The notes beneath the pieces are model-generated. The model was not told where the DNA came from. It did no database searches and saw only the letters and a list, made by a program, of their open reading frames with translations. A DNA stretch of 49,729 nucleotides. Source: Limisphaerales bacterium (GTDB taxonomy: Bacteria; Verrucomicrobiota; Verrucomicrobiia; Limisphaerales; UBA11358). Positions 25,830 through 33,937 of the stretch are shown piece by piece (positions within the stretch are counted from its first letter, which is position 1; every line of letters starts with the position of its first letter). The stretch lies in assembly GCA_003161635.1 (NCBI GenBank), contig PMOA01000083.1, positions 1-49,729 of the forward strand, given 5' to 3'. Made by a program: the position numbers and the translations under genes.

Positions 25830-26354
25830 TCAAACTGCTTTGGCTTTTACAGCTTCGGCAACGTAGTCAACGACGCTCTGAAACGTGAGCATTTTTTCCG
25901 CAGCGGCGTCTGGAATTTTGATTTCGAATTCCTTCTCAAGCTCGATGACAAACTCAACCGTGGACATGGAATCGAGTGCGTCCATTCGCAAATCTTCAAC
26001 GAAGCGATCGTTGGGTTGGAGTTGGGAAAGGTCAACGATGATGTGCCGGGAAAATATTTCCCGAAGTTTGGCGGCTATTTCGGCGCGATCTGGCGGAAAA
26101 TAGCGGTTGCCGAATTCTGTTTCACTCAGCGCCGGGCGACCAGCCATGTGGGCAAGAGCACGCTGTTTCTCGGCTTCATCGGTCAATTTTACAGCATAAG
26201 CACCACAAACCAGCGCAGCCAAACCCAAAAGCACACTCAAATACCAAGGTAGTCCCACGCCAGGAGCGTTGCCTACACCGACAACCAATAACAAGGCAGT
26301 GCTCAGAATGATCAGCAAACCTTGTTTACTGCTAATTTTAAACTCAGTAGTCAT
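25830..26354 (-). CDS. Membrane-anchored acyl carrier protein-like protein
   Basis: A 174-residue protein with two domains. Residues about 10-55 form two hydrophobic segments (GLLIILSTALLLVVGVG and WYLSVLLGLAALVCGAYAV). Residues about 90-174 are an acyl carrier protein fold. Ser129 in MDALDSMSTVEF stands at the 4'-phosphopantetheine site, and EKEFEIKIPDAAAEKMLTF is the typical helix II-III region. The motif is DSMS rather than the common DSL. ACPs are normally soluble, so the N-terminal anchor is unusual and would place the acyl carrier at the inner membrane. The start at ATG 26354 overlaps the FmdB-like gene by 11 bp. Confidence 0.8.
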   Translation of the reverse strand: MTTEFKISSKQGLLIILSTALLLVVGVGNAPGVGLPWYLSVLLGLAALVCGAYAVKLTDEAEKQRALAHMAGRPALSETEFGNRYFPPDRAEIAAKLREIFSRHIIVDLSQLQPNDRFVEDLRMDALDSMSTVEFVIELEKEFEIKIPDAAAEKMLTFQSVVDYVAEAVKAKAV

Positions 26355-26841
26355 ACAACCCGCTGTCCTTAGTGTAACCGCCGCCACCACCATCCTTCGG
26401 CCCGCCCATGAAATCGCCGAGCACGTCGCCCATGTCGACCTCGATTTTTTCCGGGTCTTCGCCGGCTTCGAGACGTTTGATGGCCGTGTTGAGTTCCTTC
26501 GGCACCGAGCCGGGCGGCATGAGGTCTTTCATCTTCTTCATCATGTGCGCCATGTGCCGCGGGTTGTTTTCGTCCAGATACTCCATGTCGCGTTCCATTT
26601 CCATCATGGCACGCCCAACCCGCGGATCGTCGAAGTCGGGTATCGGCGGTTCGCCGCCGGCCATTTCACCTTTTGCCGCCGGTTCCTTCAGTCCCTTGCT
26701 CATGGCGAAACGACTGACCTGCTTGGACATTTTTTTGCTGCCGCATTTGGGGCAGACGGGCGGGCGGGTGGGATTCACGCGCTTCGAGAGGAAGCTGAAA
26801 ATCCGGCGGCACTTCGGACAGGCAAATTCGTAAATGGGCAT
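26344..26841 (-). CDS. FmdB-type zinc ribbon protein
   Basis: A 165-residue protein beginning with the FmdB/CxxC zinc ribbon: Cys8 and Cys11 in YEFACPKCRR, Cys30 and Cys33 in PPVCPKCGS. It is followed by a long acidic and methionine-rich region (MMEMERDMEYLDE, HMMKKMKDLMPP) and a glycine-rich tail. The ribbon family is often described as regulatory, but its role is not established. It is the first gene of the group that continues with the membrane ACP, Nudix and MFS genes. Confidence 0.85.
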   Translation of the reverse strand: MPIYEFACPKCRRIFSFLSKRVNPTRPPVCPKCGSKKMSKQVSRFAMSKGLKEPAAKGEMAGGEPPIPDFDDPRVGRAMMEMERDMEYLDENNPRHMAHMMKKMKDLMPPGSVPKELNTAIKRLEAGEDPEKIEVDMGDVLGDFMGGPKDGGGGGYTKDSGLYDY

Positions 26842-26930
26842 GGCATTTTTTACCGCGGATTACGCGGACGGCGGGGGTAAATTGGGAGCTTGAACAGCGA
26901 GCGTCAAGTGGCGTGTAAAAAAACCTGAGC

Positions 26931-27043
26931 CCTAATGACTAATTCCTAAAGAAATCCCAAGCCCCAAGCCAGAAACTCGGAACAGCAACGACACCCCTTC
27001 GGATTTCAGAATTCTTTAGGAATTATGGTTTAGGCATTAGGAA
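26931..27043. repeat. Inverted repeat of CCTAATG...CTAAAG words
   Basis: The left arm (26931-26957, CCTAATGACTAATTCCTAAA...) pairs with the right arm (27001-27043, ending GGTTTAGGCATTAGGAA). About 43 bases lie between. It fills the gap between korB and the fmdB-like gene. It is another family of word-like inverted repeat, with no open reading frame. Confidence 0.7.
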
Positions 27044-27048
27044 TTTCC

Positions 27049-27990
27049 CTATCGCATCCGGTCGAAATTCTTCTGGAGAATCTGCCAGTCTTTCAAGCCT
27101 TTGACTTTTTCCATCATGCCGCGATTGATCTCGGCTTCCTTCGCGTTTTTGGTCGGCTTGTTGATGTTGTATAAAATTCCAAAGTAACCGGGGAAATCCG
27201 TGCCGGCGAGCTGGTAGGCGGCCTGTTCGTCGGTCGCGTCGTGATCCTTCGGAACTTCCTTGAACATGCCGCCTTTGCGGGGATTTGCGGCGTCAAACGC
27301 GCCTTCGTAAAATTCCACGCATTCACTGAGACATTCAACGAAGCCGAAACCGTCGTGGTTCATCGCGGCCTCCATCATCGCCAGCACGTGGTTTGGGTTC
27401 GTGGACGTGGTGCGCGCGACGAACGTGGCGCCGGCGGCGATGGCCTGTTTCATCGGGTTGATGGGATAATCCACCGCGCCCCATGGGTCGGTCTTGCTCT
27501 TGAAACCGAGCGGCGACGTGGGCGAAGTCTGCTTTTTCGTCAGGCCATAAACCCAGTTGTCCATGACGACATAAGTGAGCTTCACATTTTTGCGCGCGGT
27601 ATGACTGAAATGATTGCCGCCAATCGAATATGCGTCGCCGTCGCCGCCGAAAACAAACACGTGCAAATCCGGCCGGGAAAGTGAAATGCCGCTGGCAAAC
27701 GGCAGCGCGCGTCCGTGGATAAAATGCACCCCGTGCGCCTGCACAAAATACGGAAACCGGCTCGAACAACCGATGCCCGCGACACTGACGAATTGCTCGT
27801 GCGTGAGCTTGCTCTTTTCGATGAGCTTGAAGTAAAGCGCGAGCACCGAGAAATCGCCGCAACCGGGACACCACGTCGGGTGATCGGCGGCGAGTTCCTT
27901 TTTCGTCAGCCCCTTGCGCCCGGAATCGGGGGGCGGCGCCGCGACGGGAACATCCACACGCAAGGGACTTTCAGTAATCGTTTCGCTCAT
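27049..27990 (-). CDS. korB: 2-Oxoacid:ferredoxin oxidoreductase, beta subunit
   Basis: A 313-residue thiamine-diphosphate-binding subunit. It shows the N-terminal HPTWCPGCGDFSVL segment and the ThDP/Mg motif in GGDGDAYSIGG, followed by NVKLTYVVMDNWVYGLTKKQ, which is diagnostic of the KorB/PorB family. With the alpha subunit it oxidatively decarboxylates a 2-oxoacid to an acyl-CoA while reducing ferredoxin. It starts 21 bp after korA ends. 2-Oxoglutarate is the usual substrate of this two-gene arrangement with a fused gamma-alpha subunit, but pyruvate or branched-chain oxoacids cannot be excluded. Confidence 0.92.
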   Translation of the reverse strand: MSETITESPLRVDVPVAAPPPDSGRKGLTKKELAADHPTWCPGCGDFSVLALYFKLIEKSKLTHEQFVSVAGIGCSSRFPYFVQAHGVHFIHGRALPFASGISLSRPDLHVFVFGGDGDAYSIGGNHFSHTARKNVKLTYVVMDNWVYGLTKKQTSPTSPLGFKSKTDPWGAVDYPINPMKQAIAAGATFVARTTSTNPNHVLAMMEAAMNHDGFGFVECLSECVEFYEGAFDAANPRKGGMFKEVPKDHDATDEQAAYQLAGTDFPGYFGILYNINKPTKNAKEAEINRGMMEKVKGLKDWQILQKNFDRMR

Positions 27991-28011
27991 AAATCTTTTT
28001 GGCTTTGAAAA

Positions 28012-29841
28012 TTAGACGGTTTTGGCGGCCCGGCCGTTCGAGGACAATTTGAGTTTCACCGCCGCGAGAATTTCCTTCACCTTCCACGTCAGGCCGTCGG
28101 TTTTGTTGATGCCCCGGATCCGGGGATCGCAATAACGGGCGCGCAGCATGCCGGCAAGCTGGCCGTATCCGTAAAACCCTTCATCGTTCATCTCCACGAC
28201 GAACACGTGGTGGAAACCGGAGAAAATGTTGTCCAAACGATTCGGCAGCGGACTGAGATATTTGATATGCAGCGACGAGATGCTGTCGCCGGCGGCGCGG
28301 GCGCGATCCACGGCTTCGCGAATCGGGCCTTGCGTCGAACCCCAGCCGACGAGCAGGACGTTGCCCTCCGGCGGACCGTGAACCTTCGGCACGGGCACCG
28401 TCGCCTGGAGGGCCAGCAGTTTCTTGCGCCGCTTGGCGACCATGGCCTGGTGCATCTTGGGCGCGCCGGTCGGGTGGCCGGCTTCATCGTGCTCGAGGCC
28501 GGTCGCAACGGGATATTTGCCGCTGGCAATGCGCGTGCCAGGCACGACCCGCGGGACCACCCCGTCCGGGGTGGACAAATCATACGGCGTGAAATCGGGA
28601 ACCATCGTCAGGTCGGGCGAAATGTCCTGGCAGACTTTTTCGAGGTTCGGCTCTGGAAACGCCTCAATGCGCGTGGCGATGGCCTGGTCGCTCAAAATGA
28701 AAACCGGGACGTTGTATTTGCGCGCGATGTTGACGGCCTCGATGGCGGTGTAAAAACAATCTTCGACGTTGGCCGGCGCCAGCACGACACGGGGCGAGTC
28801 GCCGTGGCTGCCAAAGCGGGCAATGTTCAGATCGGATTGCTCGACGCTGGTCGGCAAGCCGGTGGACGGCCCGCCACGCTGGACATCCACAATCACCAGC
28901 GGCACTTCGGCCATGACCGCCCAACCCAGCGCTTCACTCTTCAGGGAAATGCCCGGTCCGCTGGAGCCGGTGACGGCCACCCGGCCCGCATAGCTCGCGC
29001 CCACGGCCATTGAGATGGACGCGATTTCGTCCTCGCACTGGATAAACGAGCCGCCGTATTTGGGCAATTCGCGCCGGAGCAATTCCATGACGTCGGTCCA
29101 TGGCGTAATGGGATAACCCGCGCCGAAACGGACGCCCGCCGCGATCAGGCCGTAACCCAGCGCTTCATTGCCGTTCATGACGACCTGATGGCCGCCTTTG
29201 CCCGGGCCTTCGGTGAATTTGAAAGTTTCCAGCAAATTGCCGGTGTCATAGGAATAACCCGCGTGAAACGCCACCAGCGCATTTTTCACGATGCTTTCAT
29301 CCCTGCCGCCAAAGCGTTCGGCAATCAGTTTTTCCAGTTTCGGCACATTGAGATCGAACGTCCGCGCGATAAGGCCGAGCGCGTAAATATTTTTGCCCTT
29401 GTCCTTGGCCGTGCCGCCAATGGCCTCGACGGCCAGCGTGGAAATGGGAATGCCGACGTGGTGATAGTCTTTTTGCCATTCGGGCTTTGGTTCGACGTGG
29501 TCGGCATCAAAAAGCACGATGCCGCCTTTTTTGAGCGAGCCGATGTGTTCTTCGTAGGAATGCTGGTAAAGCGCCAGCAGCACGTCGGCCTCGTCACCCG
29601 CGCTCAGGACTTCGCCCGAACCGATGCGCACCTGAAAAATGGACGGGCCACCGGAAATGGTGGGCGGAATCGTCATGAAGGTCATGACTTCCTGCTCGCT
29701 GCGGCCGGCCAGCCGCGCGAGGAATCCGCCGATGGCCTGGATGCCATCCTGCGAATTGCCGGCAATGCGGATCACCGCCTCGTTGATCCGCGAAACTTTC
29801 GGCGCGCCACCCGGCGACGCGGCTGTCATTGTGTCACTCAT
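28012..29841 (-). CDS. korA: 2-Oxoacid:ferredoxin oxidoreductase, fused gamma-alpha subunit
   Basis: A 609-residue protein. Residues about 20-195 are the gamma domain (VIRIAGNSQDGIQAIGGFLA, then PPTISGGPSIFQVRIGSGEV). From about residue 225 the alpha domain follows (GYPITPWTDVMELLRRELPK, then TGSSGPGISLKSEALG and VQRGGPSTGLPTSVEQSDL), with a C-terminal domain II. The fusion is the common bacterial form of KorA. The ATG at 29841 has GAGG a few bases upstream. A promoter candidate lies at 29923-29952. Together with korB it would supply reduced ferredoxin or feed the TCA cycle. Confidence 0.93.
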   Translation of the reverse strand: MSDTMTAASPGGAPKVSRINEAVIRIAGNSQDGIQAIGGFLARLAGRSEQEVMTFMTIPPTISGGPSIFQVRIGSGEVLSAGDEADVLLALYQHSYEEHIGSLKKGGIVLFDADHVEPKPEWQKDYHHVGIPISTLAVEAIGGTAKDKGKNIYALGLIARTFDLNVPKLEKLIAERFGGRDESIVKNALVAFHAGYSYDTGNLLETFKFTEGPGKGGHQVVMNGNEALGYGLIAAGVRFGAGYPITPWTDVMELLRRELPKYGGSFIQCEDEIASISMAVGASYAGRVAVTGSSGPGISLKSEALGWAVMAEVPLVIVDVQRGGPSTGLPTSVEQSDLNIARFGSHGDSPRVVLAPANVEDCFYTAIEAVNIARKYNVPVFILSDQAIATRIEAFPEPNLEKVCQDISPDLTMVPDFTPYDLSTPDGVVPRVVPGTRIASGKYPVATGLEHDEAGHPTGAPKMHQAMVAKRRKKLLALQATVPVPKVHGPPEGNVLLVGWGSTQGPIREAVDRARAAGDSISSLHIKYLSPLPNRLDNIFSGFHHVFVVEMNDEGFYGYGQLAGMLRARYCDPRIRGINKTDGLTWKVKEILAAVKLKLSSNGRAAKTV

Positions 29842-29922
29842 GGAACCTCACGGTTAAAAATGTCTGCGATGCAAGGTGAGATGGCTGCTGAAGACATATC
29901 AGTGCGACACCGTTGCCTTGTT

Positions 29923-29952
29923 ACAGTAAGCCTCTTGATGCGAGTGTGTCAA
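29923..29952 (-). promoter_or_regulatory. Candidate sigma70 promoter of korAB
   Basis: On the minus strand, TTGACA (29952-29947) is followed by an 18-bp spacer and TACTGT (29928-29923), about 80 bp upstream of the korA start. The rest of the 372-bp gap between korA and the next gene shows no other structure I can support. Confidence 0.4.
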
Positions 29953-30213
29953 ATTCTAATGAAAGGTTTATCTCATTGCAGACAAGCCAGTTATAGCGCG
30001 CCCGCGAAACCCATTTTTAGTCCTTAAAATTTTGATTAGTAAATCTGATTAACGCCCGCGTCCGGGAAAAATTTTCTTTTGGCTGATATTGTCGCCGCTT
30101 GCACAAACCAAGCCGTGTGCGTAGCGTTGCGGGGATGGAGATTCACCTGACGCAATACGAGCCATACGACGGCGCGATTAATTCATAATCTGCAACCTGA
30201 AATCTTAAATCGA

Positions 30214-30495
30214 ATGAAGACGGCCTACGAACTCGCAATGGAACGGCTCAGCAAAGCCGCTCCTGCCACCAAACTCACCAGCGCGCAGAAAAAACAGCTC
30301 GCGGAGTTGGATTCAACCTACGCCGCGAAAATTGCCGGGCGCGAAATCGCATTGAAGGACGAAATCGGAAAGCTGGCCGCCGCGGGTGATTTCGAAAAAG
30401 TCGAGACGCTCCAACAGCAATGGGTCAACGAGCGAAAAAAACTTCAGGCCGGGCTGGAAGAGAAAAAGGAACAGGTGCGTCAGGGCAAACGGTAG
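30214..30495 (+). CDS. Small conserved-type hypothetical protein, coiled coil
   Basis: A 93-residue, highly charged, helical protein (for example KLTSAQKKQLAELDSTYAAK and NERKKLQAGLEEKKEQVRQG) with no signal peptide and no Cys. Heptad-like spacing suggests a coiled coil through most of its length. I recall similar short proteins in verrucomicrobial genomes but know no function. It stands alone, divergent from korA. Confidence 0.6.
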   Translation: MKTAYELAMERLSKAAPATKLTSAQKKQLAELDSTYAAKIAGREIALKDEIGKLAAAGDFEKVETLQQQWVNERKKLQAGLEEKKEQVRQGKR

Positions 30496-30692
30496 CCGCA
30501 AGTTTTATTTGGCGGACTTGGGAAGCCAACCTGTGGCGTACCGTTTTAATCCTAAATTCAGCAGTTCATTTAGGCCTGCCTTAGGAATTCAACAAGGCTG
30601 GCCATTGAGCGTCGGAATTTCTTCTGGTAATTGACCTTTACGTCTTTGCTGACTTGCTGTCGTATGAATTCGTAGTTCGGACCTTTGAATAG

Positions 30693-31046
30693 GTCGAGCA
30701 AATCAGCGAAGTTCTTGGTGGAAGCGAAGTCGATTATTTCCCCACAAAAAACGGTCGTATAGTCTGCGGTTGCTTCACTCTGGAGCACAATCCCGAAGCG
30801 CCAAACAGCATTATATCCGGCTCTGGCCCGATCATTGCGCATGAAGCCGATCTTTTCTGCAGACAGAATTCACTCGTTCCCATCTTCATTAAGCGCCGTC
30901 CCAATGAATGGGAATATGTCGGCGACTACAAGGCCGTGCGCTATTCAAATGACCCGGCTGAAATTGCTGCGCACCACAATGGTTCAATCATACCTTTGAA
31001 CGAAGCCACCCGTGTCATTTTCTTGCAGCGCGCAGCGATGTCGTAA
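30693..31046 (+). pseudogene. C-terminal gene fragment (DUF6697-like), no start codon
   Basis: A 117-codon open stretch with convincing protein character: PTKNGRIVCGCFTLEHNPEA, then IIAHEADLFCRQNSLVPIFI, KRRPNEWEYVGDYKAVRYS, and RVIFLQ near the end. The frame is closed by TAG at 30690-30692, and there is no ATG, GTG or TTG in its first part. The pattern (CGxF..NP..P.I..G.GP then P.FIKR..NEWEYVGDY) recalls a domain of unknown function seen in restriction- or HNH-associated proteins; I believe DUF6697 but cannot verify. It looks like the 3' remnant of a larger gene. Confidence 0.55.
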
Positions 31047-31064
31047 CAACCAACAGGCAAAACC

Positions 31065-31268
31065 ATGCGCTTCACGATTGAACGTAAACGGCTGGTCAAA
31101 ATGCTCGAAAGTGTCCGGCGCACAAGTTGCGGACAAAAGAAAAAGGACAAAGAGGTGCGGTTGTATGCGTGTGCGGCGCGCGTGTTCGTGGAGGCGAACG
31201 GCGGCGGCGCGGGCGTTTTCGGAGTGGACGACCAGGCGGTCAGCCGGGCGGCACGGGCGCGGGTCTGA
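31065..31268 (+). pseudogene. Fragment resembling the N terminus of a sliding-clamp-like protein
   Basis: A 67-codon frame beginning MRFTIERKRLVKMLESVRR, much like the start of DNA polymerase III beta-type proteins (MKFTIER...L...L..V). It continues KEVRLYACAARVFVEANG before becoming low-complexity and stopping. A full clamp is ~360 residues, so this is a fragment or a decayed gene. A 14-bp tandem duplication overlaps its stop. It could also be an independent small protein. Confidence 0.4.
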
Positions 31269-31288
31269 AGTAGTGGGTCTGAAGTAGT
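31261..31288. repeat. 14-bp direct tandem duplication
   Basis: GGGTCTGAAGTAGT occurs twice in a row. The first copy contains the stop codon of the small clamp-like frame. It is probably a replication-slippage scar in decaying DNA. Confidence 0.8.
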
Positions 31289-31375
31289 TGACGCCACGCA
31301 GGGTTCACGCTAAAGCTTCGATTAAGCAACCTTCGTAGCCGCCAAAATATCCCGGCATTTGCGGGGGACGACAAT

Positions 31376-31948
31376 ATGCAAACGATTCTGCCATCCGAGT
31401 TCAAACGCCAGATGGTTCTGCTGCTGGAAGGCGCCCCTCATGTCATCGAGGATTTGCACACCAGCGGCACCGCCCAGACCCGACACAAACTCCACACCCG
31501 CCTGCGCCACCTCACGACCGGCCGCCTCATTGACCGCGTTTTCGCCGAAAACGAGCGCGTGGCCGTGGCCCCACTGGAAACCCGCCGCGTTACTTACAGC
31601 TACGCGCAGGCCGACCGGCAGGTTTTCATTGATGCCGAGACTTTCGAGGAGTTCGAGTTCAGCAACGAACAACTCGGTGAGCGCCGCTGGTTTCTCAAGG
31701 AGAACGAGGAATATAAAGCCTTGCGGCTCGATGGCCGGCTCCTCGACATCGTCTTGCCGCCGCAAATACCGCTCAAAGTTGTGGACACCGCTCCGCCCGG
31801 TCGTGGCGGCTTGAACTCGTCATGGAAGGAGGCGAAGCTCGAAACTGGCCTCCAAATCATGGTTCCGCTGTTCATCGCCAACGGCGAAATAATCCGCGTT
31901 GACACCGCCGAAAAGAAATACTTGGGCAGGGAAACGTCCGGGGAATAG
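31376..31948 (+). CDS. Elongation factor P family protein with Gln at position 34
   Basis: A 190-residue three-domain EF-P family protein, which normally relieves ribosome stalling at polyproline. The fold marks are present from start to end: SEFKRQMVLLLEGAPHVIED, TETY-like DAETFEEFEFSNEQLGERRWF, LETGLQIMVPLFI, and the terminal VDTAEKKYLG. Aligned without gaps to E. coli EF-P, the tip loop reads GTAQTRHK. The modifiable Lys34 is therefore Gln34, and Arg is absent from the same site too. A good Shine-Dalgarno (GGGGGA) lies 7 nt before ATG 31376. The gene is intact although both sides hold decayed genes. It may be a specialised paralogue in addition to a standard EF-P elsewhere. Confidence 0.88.
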   Translation: MQTILPSEFKRQMVLLLEGAPHVIEDLHTSGTAQTRHKLHTRLRHLTTGRLIDRVFAENERVAVAPLETRRVTYSYAQADRQVFIDAETFEEFEFSNEQLGERRWFLKENEEYKALRLDGRLLDIVLPPQIPLKVVDTAPPGRGGLNSSWKEAKLETGLQIMVPLFIANGEIIRVDTAEKKYLGRETSGE

Positions 31949-32013
31949 GGAAAAGGTCCTAGAATTGTGACATTTTCTGGTCTTGTTTGCTCCCGACTTT
32001 TTCATGCCACGAT

Positions 32014-32290
32014 TTACCAAATGAATTCATTGATAAGGTTCTCCAGGAATTCCTGGCGACCGCTGACATTCGGCGCCGCTTCGCCCTGCTTGAGCAGGTA
32101 GCTCTCGAGTTCCACCAAACCCACCTTGCCGCCCCGATTTTCGCACCGATACCGGAATCCCACGAGGCGTAGCGTTGTTCCACGAATTTCGCGGGCCGGT
32201 GGCGGCGGGGTCCATGACGTTGTCGAAGGCGAGGTGCCGTTCGTAAAGCCCGTCCGTACCGGTGAACTGGGCCGGGCAACAGACTTCGCT
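32014..32290 (-). pseudogene. Frameshifted remnants: xylose isomerase-like tail and a second gene fragment
   Basis: Reading the minus strand, three frames each carry a plausible piece. KFVEQRYASWDSGIGAKI is in one frame. GGKVGLVELESYLLKQGEAA is in the next and ends SGRQEFLENLINEFIW before a TAA at 32016-32014. These two join into a typical xylose isomerase C terminus (the SGRQE.LENL motif is characteristic) if a 1- or 2-base shift near the CGGGG run at about 32130 is undone. Just upstream, in a third frame, DGLYERHLAFDNVMDPAATG resembles the N-terminal region of an alpha-glucan phosphorylase, so a deletion may have joined two genes. I see nothing else in 31949-32426. Confidence 0.5.
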
Positions 32291-32426
32291 TTCCGCCGCA
32301 CAATCATTATCAGAAGCGGATATGATAACGCTGAAACCAAAGAACGACCCAATCTGCATTGGCTTTCTCTGGCTGTTGTTGTGAAAACTACGGGCACTAA
32401 AACGGGCGCTAAATCCGTTATATTTC

Positions 32427-33896
32427 TTAAATCACCAGTGTAATAATGGAATGGGCCGGGCTGCCGGTTCTTGTGGCTTTACCACCCAACCAGAGGATGA
32501 AAGGCTGTGCTTGATTGGAAAGATTTAGGATCACAACTGCAATTTTTCCGTCTGTATTTAGGAAGGCGGTGGTCAGCAATTGATCAGTCGTTGATGAACT
32601 GATAATCCGTTTTGCGCCCGGACGGATGAATTTTGAAAAATGGCCGATGTAGTAATAGGAATTCATGTAATATAATTTCCCGGTTTTGGTATCGGCATGA
32701 ATCGGCGCAAAACAAAAATTCCGAACGTGGTTTGGGCCGCCCTTTTTATCCAGCAACACATTCCAATCCGTCCAGCCTTCGGCGCCATTGTTGAAATCGT
32801 TGATCATTGATTTGGCATAGGTCTCGCCCCCCTGCCAATCGTTGATTTTGCTGAAATCAAAAGGATAGTTGCAAGCTTCGGTAAACAAGAGGTGAGTCTT
32901 TGGATAAGCTTCCTTGACGCGTTTGACGTTCTCGAAGTCGTCTCCCATATACCAATGGAAACCGACGCCCCATACATATTGGGCGGCAGCCGGATCATCC
33001 AAAACCACCGATGCGCGTTGATACATCAAACTGCGGTTGTGATCCCAAATGATGATTCTTTTATCTTTCAAGCCGTCTTTTTGCAAAGCCGGGCCAAGAT
33101 AATTTTTAAGAAAATCGCGCTCTTCCTCAGCCGTGTAAATACAGGACTCCCAAGACTGAATGGCCATCGGCTCGTTCTGCACCGTTAATCCCCAAATCGG
33201 AATGCCTTCCTTTTCATAGGCATGAATGAACTTGCCGTAATAGCGCGCCCACGACTCGTAATATTCCGGTTTCAGTTTGCCTCCATGAAGCATACTGCCG
33301 TTGTCCTTCATCCAGCCGGGCGGACTCCAAGGACTGACGAAAAGCGTGAAATTATTTCCTGCTTTCGCCATCGCCGCCTTGATGAACGGGATGCGATATT
33401 TCAAATCATGGGAGATGTCGAAGCTGTCCAGTTGCTTATCGCCATCCTTGACGTATGTGTAACTCTCGCTTGAAAAATCGCAACTGTGGATGTGGGTTCG
33501 TCCGAGCGTATATCCGATGCCATTTTGCGGATCAAAATAGGCCCTCAAGATTTCCTGTTGTTTATCCTTGGGAAGTTTATAGAAAGTTTCCGCCGAGGCA
33601 TCCGTCAAAGCGCCGCCGATGCCGAGGACGGTTTGAAATGTTTTTGAAGGGTCTATGTAAATTTCTGCGTCTTTTTCGGTTGGCGATAATTTATCATTAA
33701 ATCCAATTTCTTCAGATTTTGCCAGCCGTTGTCCCGTATCTTTCGCTGTCAGATAAACCTCGGCATATTTTTTCGAATCGTCTGAACCGGCATGAGAAGG
33801 AATGCGGGTCGCAAGCAAAATCAATGCGGTTAGCAAAGCTGAAGAAAGTGCCTTTGAAGCTAAATTGTCCACGAAAGCCGTTGTAATTCTGTTCAT
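32427..33896 (-). CDS. GH30 family glycosidase (glucosylceramidase/beta-glucanase type), secreted
   Basis: A 489-residue glycoside hydrolase family 30 enzyme. The N terminus has a signal peptide (ALSSALLTALILLATRIPSHA, residues about 16-36). The clan-A catalytic pair is visible: acid/base Glu242 in LTVQNEPMA and nucleophile Glu340 in LLFTEACNY. Other family marks are FQTVLGIGGALTDASAETF and WSPPGWMKDNGSM. The C-terminal beta-sandwich (IAVVILNLSNQAQPFILWL) is complete. GH30 members act on beta-1,6- or beta-1,3-glucans, xylans or glucosylceramide. This sequence fits the glucanase/glucosidase subgroups best, as inferred from pattern only. It is last in a 17-kb same-strand carbohydrate locus, 41 bp after the GH2 gene. 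Confidence 0.9.
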   Translation of the reverse strand: MNRITTAFVDNLASKALSSALLTALILLATRIPSHAGSDDSKKYAEVYLTAKDTGQRLAKSEEIGFNDKLSPTEKDAEIYIDPSKTFQTVLGIGGALTDASAETFYKLPKDKQQEILRAYFDPQNGIGYTLGRTHIHSCDFSSESYTYVKDGDKQLDSFDISHDLKYRIPFIKAAMAKAGNNFTLFVSPWSPPGWMKDNGSMLHGGKLKPEYYESWARYYGKFIHAYEKEGIPIWGLTVQNEPMAIQSWESCIYTAEEERDFLKNYLGPALQKDGLKDKRIIIWDHNRSLMYQRASVVLDDPAAAQYVWGVGFHWYMGDDFENVKRVKEAYPKTHLLFTEACNYPFDFSKINDWQGGETYAKSMINDFNNGAEGWTDWNVLLDKKGGPNHVRNFCFAPIHADTKTGKLYYMNSYYYIGHFSKFIRPGAKRIISSSTTDQLLTTAFLNTDGKIAVVILNLSNQAQPFILWLGGKATRTGSPAHSIITLVI

Positions 33897-33937
33897 AATT
33901 TTTTAGGTTTGCCCCCTCCCGTTAGTGAAGGGGCGGT

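Noticed and set aside
29842-30213. tRNA or small RNA gene in the korA upstream gap
   Set aside because: No cloverleaf or strong stem with a terminator could be found by eye; only a promoter-like pair of hexamers was seen.
30570-30842. 90-codon minus-strand frame with protein-like tail (FADLLDLFKGPNYEFIRQQ)
   Set aside because: It overlaps the more convincing plus-strand fragment at 30693-31046, and its first third reads as noise. The C-terminal part could be a remnant of another gene, but I could not support it.
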